Shown piece by piece: positions 34,711 to 43,887 of a stretch of 64,000 nucleotides of DNA. Under the pieces are notes generated by a model. The model had not been told where the DNA came from. It searched no databases and saw nothing but the letters and a program-made list of their open reading frames with translations. Both the position numbers and the translations under genes were made by a program. The DNA is taken from contig JAZQRM010000077.1 of assembly GCA_045629585.1 (NCBI GenBank), positions 30,851-94,850 of the forward strand. The letters are read 5' to 3'. Each line of letters begins with the position of its first letter. The first letter of the stretch is position 1. The DNA comes from Taishania sp045629585 (GTDB taxonomy: Bacteria > Bacteroidota > Bacteroidia > Flavobacteriales_D > Crocinitomicaceae).

Positions 34711-35373
34711 TTAATAATTCAAAAAGTTCATCATCGAGTCAAAACGATCTTTTAAGTCATCTTCGAATGGACTACGGTGAAAATAGGCTTTAATGCTATA
34801 TTCATAACGTTCAAAAGTACGTAAAATTCTATCTAAATCGGTTTCGCTTAGTTTTAAAGTAACCTCAATTTTTGTTGAATCAGCGATGGAGGTAATGTAG
34901 GCATTTAATATTTTCGCATTGTTTTGTTCAACAATTTGTGCAATATGTGCCATTGAGTAATCATTTTGATTTAGTTCTAGAACAATTACCCCACCTTTTT
35001 CCCGCATACCAATTAAGTTACCAATTAGTTGTATAAGATAATGAGTACTTGTACATCCTAGGTATTCTTCGTTTTCATCCAAAATAGGTATGGTCGATAG
35101 TTTAAACTCTGAAACGCATGCAAACACCGTGTATATATGTGCATTGGCAAATACAAATGGGCGGGGAAGATGATCAAAAAGTTCATCTAATGTTTTATAT
35201 GCGTCTACTCTATCCAGGATGTCGGATTCAGAAACTACCCCAACGAAATTACCATGTTTTAATACAGGTAAGTGGTTTACTTTAAATTCGTCCATCCATA
35301 ATAGAGCTTTCTCTCCAGTATCCGTGTGGTTTAATGGAGGAATTTCTTCTGTAATTATGTTATAAGCTATCAT
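34711..35373 (-). CDS. CBS-pair protein with C-terminal ACT-like domain
   Basis: 220 residues. Residues about 5-130 hold two CBS motifs (HLPVLKHGNFVGVVSESDIL and LSTIPILDENEEYLGCTST), which usually bind adenine nucleotides. Residues about 137-205 look like an ACT-type beta-alpha fold (GVIVLELNQNDYSMAHIAQI). The layout resembles AcuB-type proteins. The target is unknown. The next gene is nadK, 4 bases away, so sensing an adenylate ligand would be fitting (inference). Confidence 0.82.
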   Translation of the reverse strand: MIAYNIITEEIPPLNHTDTGEKALLWMDEFKVNHLPVLKHGNFVGVVSESDILDRVDAYKTLDELFDHLPRPFVFANAHIYTVFACVSEFKLSTIPILDENEEYLGCTSTHYLIQLIGNLIGMREKGGVIVLELNQNDYSMAHIAQIVEQNNAKILNAYITSIADSTKIEVTLKLSETDLDRILRTFERYEYSIKAYFHRSPFEDDLKDRFDSMMNFLNY

Positions 35374-35437
35374 AGAGTATCACAATTTAAAAAAACATTC
35401 GTTGTTTTTTAATAGTTTTGAACAAAAATAATACCAG

Positions 35438-36151
35438 ATGACAAAATTAAGTGTGAATGTGAATAAGATTGCGACTCTGCGTAACGCACGTGGAGGAGAT
35501 GTTCCGAGTGTAATTCAAGTGGCTATGGATTGTGAACGATTTGGTGCTGATGGTATTACTGTACATCCACGTCCTGATGAACGCCATATCACAACTAAAG
35601 ATAGTTATGATTTAAAGAAGGTTGTTAAAACGGAATATAATATCGAGGGATATCCTGATGAGCGATTTATGAAGCTGATGGAGGAAATTCGCCCTGAACA
35701 GGCGACTTTAGTTCCTGATCCTCCACATGTACTTACTTCTAATGCTGGTTGGGATACAAAATTAAACTTAGAGTTATTAAAGGGGTTAGTTTCGCAATTA
35801 AAGCATATGGGAATAAGATCTAGTATTTTTGTGGACACCAATTTAGAGAATATAAAATATGCCGCACAAACAGGTGTGGACAGAATAGAATTATATACTG
35901 GACCTTATGCGGAGGAGTATTCCGTAAATAAAGAGGCAGCTGTAGCTCCTTATGTAGTTGCTGCTAATCTAGCACACGAACTTGGACTTGGTGTAAATGC
36001 TGGGCATGATTTGAGTTTAGAAAATCTAAAGTTTTTTAAGGAGAGGATCCCTCATTTGGCAGAAGTATCTATCGGCCATGCATTAATAAGTGATGCATTG
36101 TATCTTGGTCTGGAAAATACAATTCAACGGTATAAGTCGTTATTAAAATAG
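35438..36151 (+). CDS. pdxJ: Pyridoxine 5'-phosphate synthase
   Basis: 237 residues. It contains LSVNVNKIATLRNARGG at the start, ADGITVHPRPDERHI (residues about 36-50), PEQATLVPDPP and GLGVNAGHDLSLENL. It condenses 1-deoxyxylulose 5-phosphate with an amino-ketone phosphate to form pyridoxine 5'-phosphate in vitamin B6 synthesis. It is read divergently from the CBS-nadK operon and ends at its own terminator. Confidence 0.98.
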   Translation: MTKLSVNVNKIATLRNARGGDVPSVIQVAMDCERFGADGITVHPRPDERHITTKDSYDLKKVVKTEYNIEGYPDERFMKLMEEIRPEQATLVPDPPHVLTSNAGWDTKLNLELLKGLVSQLKHMGIRSSIFVDTNLENIKYAAQTGVDRIELYTGPYAEEYSVNKEAAVAPYVVAANLAHELGLGVNAGHDLSLENLKFFKERIPHLAEVSIGHALISDALYLGLENTIQRYKSLLK

Positions 36152-36179
36152 TAGACAGTTCTAAAACTGTAAAGGAGGT

Positions 36180-36205
36180 AGGCACAATGATTTGTGCCTT
36201 TTTTT
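36180..36205 (+). terminator. Intrinsic terminator after pdxJ
   Basis: An 8-bp perfect stem AGGCACAA/TTGTGCCT (36180-36187 with 36192-36199) with a 4-base loop and a T-run to 36205. It ends 11 bases before the stop of the convergent MscS gene. Confidence 0.87.
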
Positions 36206-36216
36206 ATTGTTTCTTA

Positions 36217-37356
36217 TCACTTGTCATCATAGTGTCCAGTATTCCTTGTGCTATTTCTTTTATCGCTGGCAATATGAATATCCAGTTGTGGATATGGAAT
36301 ATTGATCTTATATTCTCTAAATAGTCGGTCAATTTCTAGTCGAATTTCAGAACGTGTGTTATTTATAAACCAACTTTGGTCTGCCCAGAAAATGAGTTGG
36401 AAATGAAGATGGTTTTCTGAGAATTCTTTTAATCGAACGGTAACACCTTCTTTTTTATTAACTTTTGGATGTGCTAGTGCTGACTGCCTTAATAAACGAC
36501 TTACTAATTCGGTATCTGCGCCGTAAGCGATTGGTATGTCAATGAAGAAACGGGATAATTGATTTCCATGCGTCCAGTTTTCTACTGCATTTTGGGTCAA
36601 CATTGTGTTTGGTATGATGAGAATGTTTCCGTCACGTGTTTCAATTTGCGATGTTCTTACGCTTACTTTAACTACTTTCGCAACTATCATTTCTTTTCCG
36701 TCTTGAGAAGGTAATTCAATGATATCTCCGACCATTAAATTCCGTTCAACCAATAGGACAATACCAGCTATAAAGTCTCTAAAAACATCTTGTAATCCTA
36801 AACCAACACCTACTAAAATACCAAGAGATCCAGTCAAAATAGCAGATATATCGCTAAAGAAAATTTTAAATGAAATTAATAAAGCGATGGTGTAAACAAT
36901 ATATTTACTGATTTGTACATAAATGTATTCAACTCCTGGGTCATAATCCTTTTGTCTTCTTAGTCGCTGAGAAATGGCTACTTCAATAATTCGTATAGTT
37001 AGTTTCGCTAAGATGCTTACTAAAAAGACGAGTATGATATGGGAAATACTCAGTGAAAATAAGGAGGTGTTTATAATTTTATGTTCGACAAAATCTACGA
37101 AGGAAACTTCAGGATTTTGCAATTGTAAGGTCAAAAAGATGACGTAAAAAGCAATAACATAAACAAGTTGACTAAATAATCTTAGCCATGTTACGCGTTT
37201 ACCTTCAACTGAAATGTTATTGCTGACTAGGTATTTTTTCAGGTTTCGGTGTATGATTCTTCTAAGTACAGTTGAAATAAGTAAGGTTATCGTAATGAAA
37301 ACAATATTCCAAGTGGTAATTTCGAATGGTCCAATGTTAAAAAGTGATGTAGCCAT
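36217..37356 (-). CDS. Small-conductance mechanosensitive channel family protein (MscS)
   Basis: 379 residues. Four or so hydrophobic segments occupy residues 10-185. The pore-like helix is followed by GLGLQDVFRDFIAGIVLLVERNL and the beta-domain segment VGDIIELPSQDGKEMIVAKV, then RTSQIETRDGNILIIPNT, all typical of MscS. It would open under membrane tension to release solutes during osmotic downshock. It starts 4 bases after dnaG, as last gene of the operon from 40720. Confidence 0.93.
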   Translation of the reverse strand: MATSLFNIGPFEITTWNIVFITITLLISTVLRRIIHRNLKKYLVSNNISVEGKRVTWLRLFSQLVYVIAFYVIFLTLQLQNPEVSFVDFVEHKIINTSLFSLSISHIILVFLVSILAKLTIRIIEVAISQRLRRQKDYDPGVEYIYVQISKYIVYTIALLISFKIFFSDISAILTGSLGILVGVGLGLQDVFRDFIAGIVLLVERNLMVGDIIELPSQDGKEMIVAKVVKVSVRTSQIETRDGNILIIPNTMLTQNAVENWTHGNQLSRFFIDIPIAYGADTELVSRLLRQSALAHPKVNKKEGVTVRLKEFSENHLHFQLIFWADQSWFINNTRSEIRLEIDRLFREYKINIPYPQLDIHIASDKRNSTRNTGHYDDK

Positions 37357-37359
37357 ATA

Positions 37360-39327
37360 TTATAAAATGATTCGTCCAAGTTGCTCCGATATTTTCACCT
37401 TTACACGATCTAGTTTTATTTGTTCTATTAGTAAATCTGTTAATTCTTCGTCAGTAAGTTGTTCATGTAATTGTTTGTTTATTTCCGCTAATCTTGCTTT
37501 TATTTTTTGCAGTTTAAATGCGTAAATACATCGTGGGACTGCTTCACTAAGCCTATCACCATCACCTCTTACGTCAATACTGTATTTGGTTAACCATTGA
37601 ATACTTATTTCCTGCTCATTAGCTTCAATATCTGATACCGCTCGAGCAATATCTTGGTCGGGTAAAGATTTGAGGTAAGATGATTTAATTAACTCATTCT
37701 CATTTAGTCTTTCCCTATAAATCGAATGAATTTTGCGGAATATAGGCTTAGAGAACTCCATTTCATCCACTTCAAGTTCGTCACAGATGTACTGAATTAC
37801 GGACACTTCAGCTTTAACGATTTGCTGTCTTTCGTCATAAATGTTTGCTTCAGTTGCTGTTGTACCATACAATACAAGTAAACGAATCAAATCTAATTCT
37901 TCTTGAATTAAATCCGTTGATGTTGGGATTGTTAATGGTGCTAGAGTTGCTGATGCACGTTTTTGTTGTTGTACTGGTAAATCACGTATCTCTGGTTCAT
38001 TAAATTCTTTTGCCAGGCTATTTTTGCGCAGTTTTAGTAATTCGGCATCAAGGATTGATTCTTGAATGTTAAATTTTTCTGCGATAGATTGTACAAATAT
38101 TGCGCGTGTAATTTGATCTGGAATCAAACTAACAGAGTGCACGATGTCACGTATTAAATCCGCTCTGACAAGTGGATCTACATTGTCATCTTTAAGTAGT
38201 ATTTCCGCTTTGAAGGAGATAAAATCCTGTGTCGCACTTTTTATATATGCTTCCAGTTCCGAAGTGGATACTTTTTTGGAGTAAGAGTCTGGATCTTCTC
38301 CGTCTGGGAAAAGTACTACTTTAACATTTAATCCTTCTTGTAGTATTAGATCAATTCCTCGGAAGGATGCTTTTATACCAGCTGCGTCACCGTCATATAG
38401 AATGGTAACATTGTTTGTATAACGGCGAATTAAACGTATTTGTTCTTTTGTTAGTGATGTTCCTGAGGAGGAAACAACATTTGTGACTCCAGCTTGATAT
38501 AAACTAATAACATCTGTATAGCCTTCACAAAGGAAACAGTTGTCGTATTTTATAATGTCCCCTTTGGAATGGTATAAACCATAAAGTATCTCACTTTTAT
38601 TGTAGATGATACTTTCTGGAGAATTATAATATTTTGCAATTTTTTTATCCGTAAATAAAGTACGTCCACCAAAACCAAGAACTCTACCAGTGATTGATTG
38701 GATTGGAAACATGACACGACCTCTAAAAAAATCAAATTGTCTATCTTCTTTGCTCTTAATCAATCCAACCTCTTCCATGAATTCCAGGTTGTAACCTTTT
38801 TTCTTAGCGTCTTCAAGTAATCTATTTCCAGATTCTAAACAATAACCTAGTTGAAAACGCTCGATGATATCCATTCGGAATCCACGTTCTAAAAAGTAGG
38901 ACAAACCGACAGATTTTCCTTCCTCCGTATTATGGATATTGTTCTTGAAGAAATCTTTTGCGTATTCATTAATTATGAAAAGGCTTTCTTTTTTCGAGGA
39001 GGCTTCTTTTTGTTCGGGTGATAATTCCTTGGGTTCTGGTATTACGATGTTATATTTGGATGCTAACCAGCGTAGCGCTTCTGGATAGGAGAAATGTTCT
39101 TTCTCCATTAAAAAGGTCACGACGGAACCTCCTTTACTCGATGAGAAACACTTGAAAATTTGTTTTGCAGGGGAAACTACGAATGAGGCTGTTTTCTCAT
39201 CTACAAATGGAGAAAGGCCTTTTAAATTCGACCCTGCTTTTTTAAGGTGTACAAAATCCCCAATAACCTCTTCGATTCGAGAGGTTTGCATAATTTCATC
39301 AATTATATGTGGAGGGATTTGTGCCAA
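37360..39327 (-). CDS. dnaG: DNA primase lacking most zinc ligands
   Basis: 655 residues. The N-terminal domain aligns with the DnaG zinc module, but three of its four ligand positions are replaced: S39, V42 and S63, with only C60 left (segment around GLSPFVDEKTASF and FKCFSSSKGG). The TOPRIM core follows intact in appearance (FRGRVMFPI, FCEGYTDVISLYQAG, LYDGDAAGIKASFRG, LPDGEDPDSY) and a helicase-binding C-terminal region ends the protein. It makes RNA primers for replication. Loss of these ligands appears to be usual in flavobacteria. Confidence 0.96.
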   Translation of the reverse strand: MAQIPPHIIDEIMQTSRIEEVIGDFVHLKKAGSNLKGLSPFVDEKTASFVVSPAKQIFKCFSSSKGGSVVTFLMEKEHFSYPEALRWLASKYNIVIPEPKELSPEQKEASSKKESLFIINEYAKDFFKNNIHNTEEGKSVGLSYFLERGFRMDIIERFQLGYCLESGNRLLEDAKKKGYNLEFMEEVGLIKSKEDRQFDFFRGRVMFPIQSITGRVLGFGGRTLFTDKKIAKYYNSPESIIYNKSEILYGLYHSKGDIIKYDNCFLCEGYTDVISLYQAGVTNVVSSSGTSLTKEQIRLIRRYTNNVTILYDGDAAGIKASFRGIDLILQEGLNVKVVLFPDGEDPDSYSKKVSTSELEAYIKSATQDFISFKAEILLKDDNVDPLVRADLIRDIVHSVSLIPDQITRAIFVQSIAEKFNIQESILDAELLKLRKNSLAKEFNEPEIRDLPVQQQKRASATLAPLTIPTSTDLIQEELDLIRLLVLYGTTATEANIYDERQQIVKAEVSVIQYICDELEVDEMEFSKPIFRKIHSIYRERLNENELIKSSYLKSLPDQDIARAVSDIEANEQEISIQWLTKYSIDVRGDGDRLSEAVPRCIYAFKLQKIKARLAEINKQLHEQLTDEELTDLLIEQIKLDRVKVKISEQLGRIIL

Positions 39328-39336
39328 AGTGTAATA

Positions 39337-39753
39337 TTATTTAGGGTATCCGTAATCTACTGTTTTGTCAAGTTGACCTGTTTCTGAGTTGTAGAATTTC
39401 CATTCTCCAACTTGTTTATCGTCAGCGTATTCTCCTCGATACTTAAGTGCTCCATTGGGTGCGTAAACGATGCTATAACCATGTTTTATACCATTTTTGT
39501 ATTCGGTTATGCTTAAAGTTTTACCATCTACAGTGTAGTATTTCCAAATACCGTGACGGTTTTTATCCTTATCAAATGCACCTTCCATTTTAAGTTGGTC
39601 GTTACCACCATAAAATTCTTGGTAGTAATTATCATCTTCTTTGATGTAATCTTCTTTTAAATAAGAAGTTTCCTGTTCAGATATGTCTTCCGTATTCGAG
39701 CAAGAATATAATATTCCAGCTACAACAATCGATAAATAGAGTATCTTTTTCAT
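39337..39753 (-). CDS. Small lipoprotein with MORN/YwqK-like repeats
   Basis: 138 residues with lipobox LYSC at 15-18. An acidic linker leads to three or so repeats of the pattern GxWKYYxxDGK / GYSIVYxPNGxLKYxGEY / GEWKFYNSETG (residues about 55-132), like the MORN-type repeats of YwqK-family proteins in Bacteroidota. These repeats form beta hairpins; function is not known. It lies between the polyprenyl synthase and dnaG genes with only 1 and 9 bases to its neighbours. Confidence 0.78.
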   Translation of the reverse strand: MKKILYLSIVVAGILYSCSNTEDISEQETSYLKEDYIKEDDNYYQEFYGGNDQLKMEGAFDKDKNRHGIWKYYTVDGKTLSITEYKNGIKHGYSIVYAPNGALKYRGEYADDKQVGEWKFYNSETGQLDKTVDYGYPK

Positions 39754-39754
39754 T

Positions 39755-40720
39755 TTATTTTGTTCTTTCAGTTGTGTATTCTACTAATCCAATTAAGGCT
39801 TGTTTTGATGGAGAATCGGGGATGTTTATTAGTAGCGCTAATGCCTCATCTTTTAATTCCATCATTCTTTTGTGTGCATATTCAATACCACCATATTGAA
39901 CAACTAATTCTATTGCTCTTCTAACGGCCTTGTTGTTTTCATTTTTTCGTTTTACAATATGATATAATTCCTTTTGTACTTCTTGGGGTGCGTGTTGCAA
40001 TGTATAAATGAGGGGTAATGTCATTTTTTGCTCGCGAATATCATTTCCTGTTGGTTTTCCAACGTCTGTGGTTCCGTAGTCAAAAATATCATCTTTGATT
40101 TGAAAGGCTAACCCGACTAAATTACCAAATTTACGCATTGTTTCTTGGTGTAGATCAGCTCTAACTGATGCAGCCGCTACTTCACAGCAAGTTGATATTA
40201 ATGAAGCTGTTTTTTGCCGAATGATTTCAAAGTAAACTTCCTCGGTTATGTCTAGCATTCTAGCTTTTTCAATTTGTAAAAGTTCACCTTCACTCATTTC
40301 TTTTATTGCCCTAGCCACGATTTCAAGTAAATGGGTATTTCCTTTTTCAATAGAAAGCAGAAGAACACGCGATAATAGAAAATCGCCGACTAATACAGCA
40401 ATTTTATTCTTCCAAAGTGCATTGACTGAAAAGAAACCTCTGCGCTCATTGGCGTTATCTACGACGTCATCATGAACAAGTGTGGCTGTATGTAGCAATT
40501 CAACTAAAGAAGCTGCATCGTAAGTATCATCTTTTACTTCGCTTAACATCTTTGCCGTCAGGAAAATAAATAGAGGGCGCATCTGCTTGCCCTTGCGCTG
40601 TACAATGAAACGAGTTACATGATTAAGCATGGCGACATTACTTTTCATGCTTTTAGGAAAACGAATTTCGAATTCCTTCATTTCCGCTTGAACGGGGGCC
40701 ATTATTTGTTCTACAGTCAT
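39755..40720 (-). CDS. Polyprenyl diphosphate synthase (octaprenyl-type)
   Basis: 321 residues from ATG 40720 (MTVEQIMAPVQ); the adjacent ATG at 40723 or a longer frame to 40804 are alternatives. Both aspartate-rich motifs are present: DDVVD in LVHDDVVDNANERRG and DDIFD in QIKDDIFDYG, plus KMTLPLIYTL. The protein builds the long isoprenoid chain of menaquinone or a similar lipid. CAAAGATA at 40730-40737 reads as TATCTTTG on this strand, a -7 box that would start the mRNA almost at the start codon. Confidence 0.92.
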   Translation of the reverse strand: MTVEQIMAPVQAEMKEFEIRFPKSMKSNVAMLNHVTRFIVQRKGKQMRPLFIFLTAKMLSEVKDDTYDAASLVELLHTATLVHDDVVDNANERRGFFSVNALWKNKIAVLVGDFLLSRVLLLSIEKGNTHLLEIVARAIKEMSEGELLQIEKARMLDITEEVYFEIIRQKTASLISTCCEVAAASVRADLHQETMRKFGNLVGLAFQIKDDIFDYGTTDVGKPTGNDIREQKMTLPLIYTLQHAPQEVQKELYHIVKRKNENNKAVRRAIELVVQYGGIEYAHKRMMELKDEALALLINIPDSPSKQALIGLVEYTTERTK

Positions 40721-40793
40721 CATTACATACAAAGATAATAAAGTCCTTTTAAGATTGATACTACCTAATGAATCGCTTATCAAACTCTTAATC

Positions 40794-40822
40794 TTGAAAT
40801 CCATGTTTTTTACTTACCTTTG
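40794..40822 (+). promoter_or_regulatory. Promoter of obg
   Basis: TTG (40794-40796), 18-base spacer, TACCTTTG (40815-40822). This fits the Bacteroidota promoter consensus and gives a leader of roughly 30 bases. Confidence 0.7.
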
Positions 40823-40860
40823 TGGATTCAAATTGCTGCTAAGCATAGATTTTTCAGATA

Positions 40861-41853
40861 ATGGCAACGGATAACTTTGTAGATTACGTCAAAATTCACT
40901 GTACCTCAGGTAATGGTGGAGGAGGATCAACACACTTTAGAAGAGAGAAATATATTCCAAAAGGAGGGCCTGATGGAGGGGATGGTGGACGTGGTGGTCA
41001 CGTAATTCTTAGAGGGAATCGTCAATTGTGGACTTTACTTCATTTGAAGTATCAAAAACATATTAAAGCTGGACATGGTGTTCATGGTTCTGGAAATTTA
41101 CAGTCGGGTTCTCAAGGAAAGGATGCTTTTATTGAAGTTCCACTTGGGACTGTAGTAAAAGATGGTGAGACAGGAGAAGTTTTATTTGAAATTACGACCG
41201 ATGGAGAAGAATATATCATTCAACCAGGTGGTAGAGGTGGTTTAGGAAATAATAATTTTAAATCATCTACAAATCAAACACCTCATTACGCACAACCAGG
41301 GGAGCCTGGATTAGAAGGTTGGAAGATATTAGAGTTAAAAGTTTTAGCTGACGTTGGTTTGGTAGGTTTCCCAAATGCGGGTAAAAGTACTTTACTATCT
41401 GTTTTGTCTGCAGCAAAACCTGAAATTGGTGCTTATCCTTTTACGACAATTCGACCAAATCTTGGTATAGTGTCTTATCGTGATCATCGTTCTTTTGTAA
41501 TGGCAGATATTCCTGGTATTATTGAAGGTGCTCATACAGGAAAGGGATTAGGTCTTCGATTTTTACGTCATATTGAGCGTAATTCATTGCTTTTATTTAT
41601 GGTACCAGCTGATGCAGATGATATCCGTAAAGAATATGAAATTCTTTTAAATGAGTTAAAGCTTTTCAATCCGGAGTTATTACAAAAAGATCGTCTTTTG
41701 GCTATTACAAAGTCAGATATGTTAGATGATGAATTGAAGGATGCGATGCGTAAAGATTTACCAAATATTCCTTATTTATTCATATCTTCAGTTGCACAAC
41801 AAGGACTTACGGAGTTGAAGGATTTGATTTGGAAGAATTTGACGAATGAATAA
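40861..41853 (+). CDS. obg: GTPase Obg
   Basis: 330 residues. The glycine-rich Obg fold (about 1-158; GNGGGGSTHFRREKYIPKGGP) is followed by the G domain with GFPNAGKSTLLS (P loop), DIPGIIEGAHTGKGLG (switch II region) and TKSD. The C-terminal OCT domain of some bacteria is absent. It associates with the 50S subunit and ppGpp and is needed for ribosome maturation. The PAP2 gene follows after 10 bases. Confidence 0.97.
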   Translation: MATDNFVDYVKIHCTSGNGGGGSTHFRREKYIPKGGPDGGDGGRGGHVILRGNRQLWTLLHLKYQKHIKAGHGVHGSGNLQSGSQGKDAFIEVPLGTVVKDGETGEVLFEITTDGEEYIIQPGGRGGLGNNNFKSSTNQTPHYAQPGEPGLEGWKILELKVLADVGLVGFPNAGKSTLLSVLSAAKPEIGAYPFTTIRPNLGIVSYRDHRSFVMADIPGIIEGAHTGKGLGLRFLRHIERNSLLLFMVPADADDIRKEYEILLNELKLFNPELLQKDRLLAITKSDMLDDELKDAMRKDLPNIPYLFISSVAQQGLTELKDLIWKNLTNE

Positions 41854-41863
41854 ACAGTAATTA

Positions 41864-42445
41864 ATGATAGATTTTATAAATGGTGTAGATCAACAGATTG
41901 TCCTTTGGGTGAATGGTTGGAATACACCCTTTTTTGATCAAATCATGTGGCTTCTTTCAGATAAAATTATTTGGATTCCTTTTTACATATTTCTTCTTTT
42001 TATTTTATTCCGAGCTTTTGGATGGAAGAAAGGGATGATAAGTTTACTTTTTTTGCTGTTAGCAATTGGATTGACTGATTTTGTTTGCTCCGGTTTGTTC
42101 AAGACATTTTTTGAAAGATTTAGGCCTTCGCATGAAGCTGCATTGGATGGATTATTACATTTTCATCAATTTGAAGATGGTTCTTTTTATAAAGGAGGTA
42201 AATACGGATTTGTATCGTCACACGCAGGAAACTTTCTTTGTTTGGCAACTTTTTTGTCTTTGACATTTAGGTCTTTAAGTCAAAGTTGGCCTTGGGTTTT
42301 ATTTTCTATAGCTGTTTTGGTCTCATTCAGTCGTATCTATTTAGCGGTACATTACTTAACAGATGTATTGGTGGGAGGTTTAATCGGTGTGCTAGTAGGT
42401 TATTTGTTCTATCGTTTCAGTTTAAAATTTACACAAAAAATATAA
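41864..42445 (+). CDS. PAP2-family membrane phosphatase
   Basis: 193 residues with about five membrane segments. The three phosphatase motifs are seen: KTFFERFRP (KX6RP), GFVSSHAGN (the PSGH-like box) and SRIYLAVHYLTD (SRX5HX3D). Enzymes of this family remove phosphate from lipids such as undecaprenyl diphosphate or phosphatidic acid on the outer face of the inner membrane. Either substrate is possible. It is cotranscribed with obg and ends at a strong terminator. Confidence 0.88.
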   Translation: MIDFINGVDQQIVLWVNGWNTPFFDQIMWLLSDKIIWIPFYIFLLFILFRAFGWKKGMISLLFLLLAIGLTDFVCSGLFKTFFERFRPSHEAALDGLLHFHQFEDGSFYKGGKYGFVSSHAGNFLCLATFLSLTFRSLSQSWPWVLFSIAVLVSFSRIYLAVHYLTDVLVGGLIGVLVGYLFYRFSLKFTQKI

Positions 42446-42474
42446 AGGGAGAACAGTTCGTTCTCCCTTTTTTT
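42444..42474. terminator. Terminator between the PAP2 gene and the convergent acyltransferase gene
   Basis: A perfect 11-bp stem (42444-42454 with 42460-42470), 5-base loop, T-run to 42474. The minus-strand side also has A-rich sequence before the stem, so it may work both ways. Confidence 0.88.
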
Positions 42475-43807
42475 ATGCAACTGGTATAAGTTGTTTTATT
42501 TTGTCGTAAAGTGCTTTACGCTTTTCCCACAATCCAGTGAGTTTCATCTTTCCGTATTTCTTCTTTTCTTTGAGTGCATGTAAGTTTCTAAACCACATAT
42601 AAGCTGCTAAACCAAATAAACCTATAGCTGCATAATACAAGAAGCCCATCCATCCTTGATAGCCTGGAATGTGGCTGAAAATATATCGGCTCATCAATAG
42701 TACAATTGGGATGTTTACTAATCCCATCGAGATCTTTGCTAAGAGCAGTTTTACTGAACCATGAAATACTGCTCGTTTGAAAGATTTCTCTACAAATTTC
42801 TTGATGATAAAGTATAATGGACCGCAGTGAAACATTCCTAATAACATGAAAGGCCACATTGTCACTAAAAATAATATTTCTTTGAATGTCGATGGATTTG
42901 TCATGTAAGGGAAGAAGTATTTTTCATCTACTTTTAACTTCTTTTCTAAGGCAAAATAGTCATTAAGTTCTTTACGTAACTCCATTAGAGGAGCATTATC
43001 AGTAGTAACATTTGCGTTAAACCATTTGGCCAAATTTTGGCTATATCTCCAACGGTCTTCAAGAGGTATTGTTGTGTCAGAGCAACGTGCATTCATTCCT
43101 TTTCTTGTAATTTTCATTACGTTTTCATGAAATGGACACATTTCTATATCTTCAATGTGTGTTAATTGATTTTTTAGGTCTTTATCAATTAGAGCAGTAA
43201 CCTCGTTAATTACGTGGTTAGGATTGGTCAAGTAACGTTCCTTGAAATCATTAAGCCTGATTTTCTTTCCTGTTGACAACAATAAGTCACTGCGCATTTC
43301 ATTAGGATCAGAGTAGTTAACACCAACTGCACAGATGTATATGTCTTTTGACCAGTTGTTCTCTTCTAGAGCCGTAAATCCCATCCTAGCAGCGCCTTTT
43401 TTCAAGGGTTTTAATCGTCTAACAAATATGTCGTCTGTAAATCCTTCTCCAAAGATTAACATATTTCGTCCTTTATCAAGAATTTTCGCACATTTTTGGA
43501 AAACTTCTTCGTTCTTATCCTTTGTTTTTCCACCATCATGCTGTCTGTAAATGGGGAACATATGGGCAGCCCATAAGATAGGACGTGTCACAGGCGTAAA
43601 AACATCTGATCGAGTCATAAAGAAAACAATAGGTTTTCGGAAAGATGCAACAATCAATGGATCCATAAATGAAGCCGCATGATTACTTACGTAAATAGTT
43701 CGACCGCAACGTTCATTTGGTGAGCCGATGACTTTATTACGAGGGTAAAATACTCTTAATGTATAGGGTAAAGTAAGTTTTAAGCTTGCATAGAAAAAAC
43801 GGTACAT
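42473..43807 (-). CDS. 1-acylglycerol-3-phosphate acyltransferase-like (PlsC domain) membrane protein
   Basis: 444 residues. The acyltransferase core is at about 35-200, with NHAASFMDP (the HX4D box) and LIFGEGFTDD (the second PlsC box, usually FPEG). A region of about 100 residues with HENVMKITRKGMNARC follows, and then three hydrophobic segments (about 305-415). The family moves an acyl chain to a glycerophosphate or similar acceptor at the membrane. The length and C-terminal membrane part exceed ordinary PlsC (about 250). The acceptor cannot be told. Confidence 0.85.
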   Translation of the reverse strand: MYRFFYASLKLTLPYTLRVFYPRNKVIGSPNERCGRTIYVSNHAASFMDPLIVASFRKPIVFFMTRSDVFTPVTRPILWAAHMFPIYRQHDGGKTKDKNEEVFQKCAKILDKGRNMLIFGEGFTDDIFVRRLKPLKKGAARMGFTALEENNWSKDIYICAVGVNYSDPNEMRSDLLLSTGKKIRLNDFKERYLTNPNHVINEVTALIDKDLKNQLTHIEDIEMCPFHENVMKITRKGMNARCSDTTIPLEDRWRYSQNLAKWFNANVTTDNAPLMELRKELNDYFALEKKLKVDEKYFFPYMTNPSTFKEILFLVTMWPFMLLGMFHCGPLYFIIKKFVEKSFKRAVFHGSVKLLLAKISMGLVNIPIVLLMSRYIFSHIPGYQGWMGFLYYAAIGLFGLAAYMWFRNLHALKEKKKYGKMKLTGLWEKRKALYDKIKQLIPVA

Positions 43808-43887
43808 AGTGTTTTCAATTTTGATTGCAAATTTAATGACCTATTTCAAATAACCTAAAAATATTATTCAGTCCATAGAAAAAAGTA

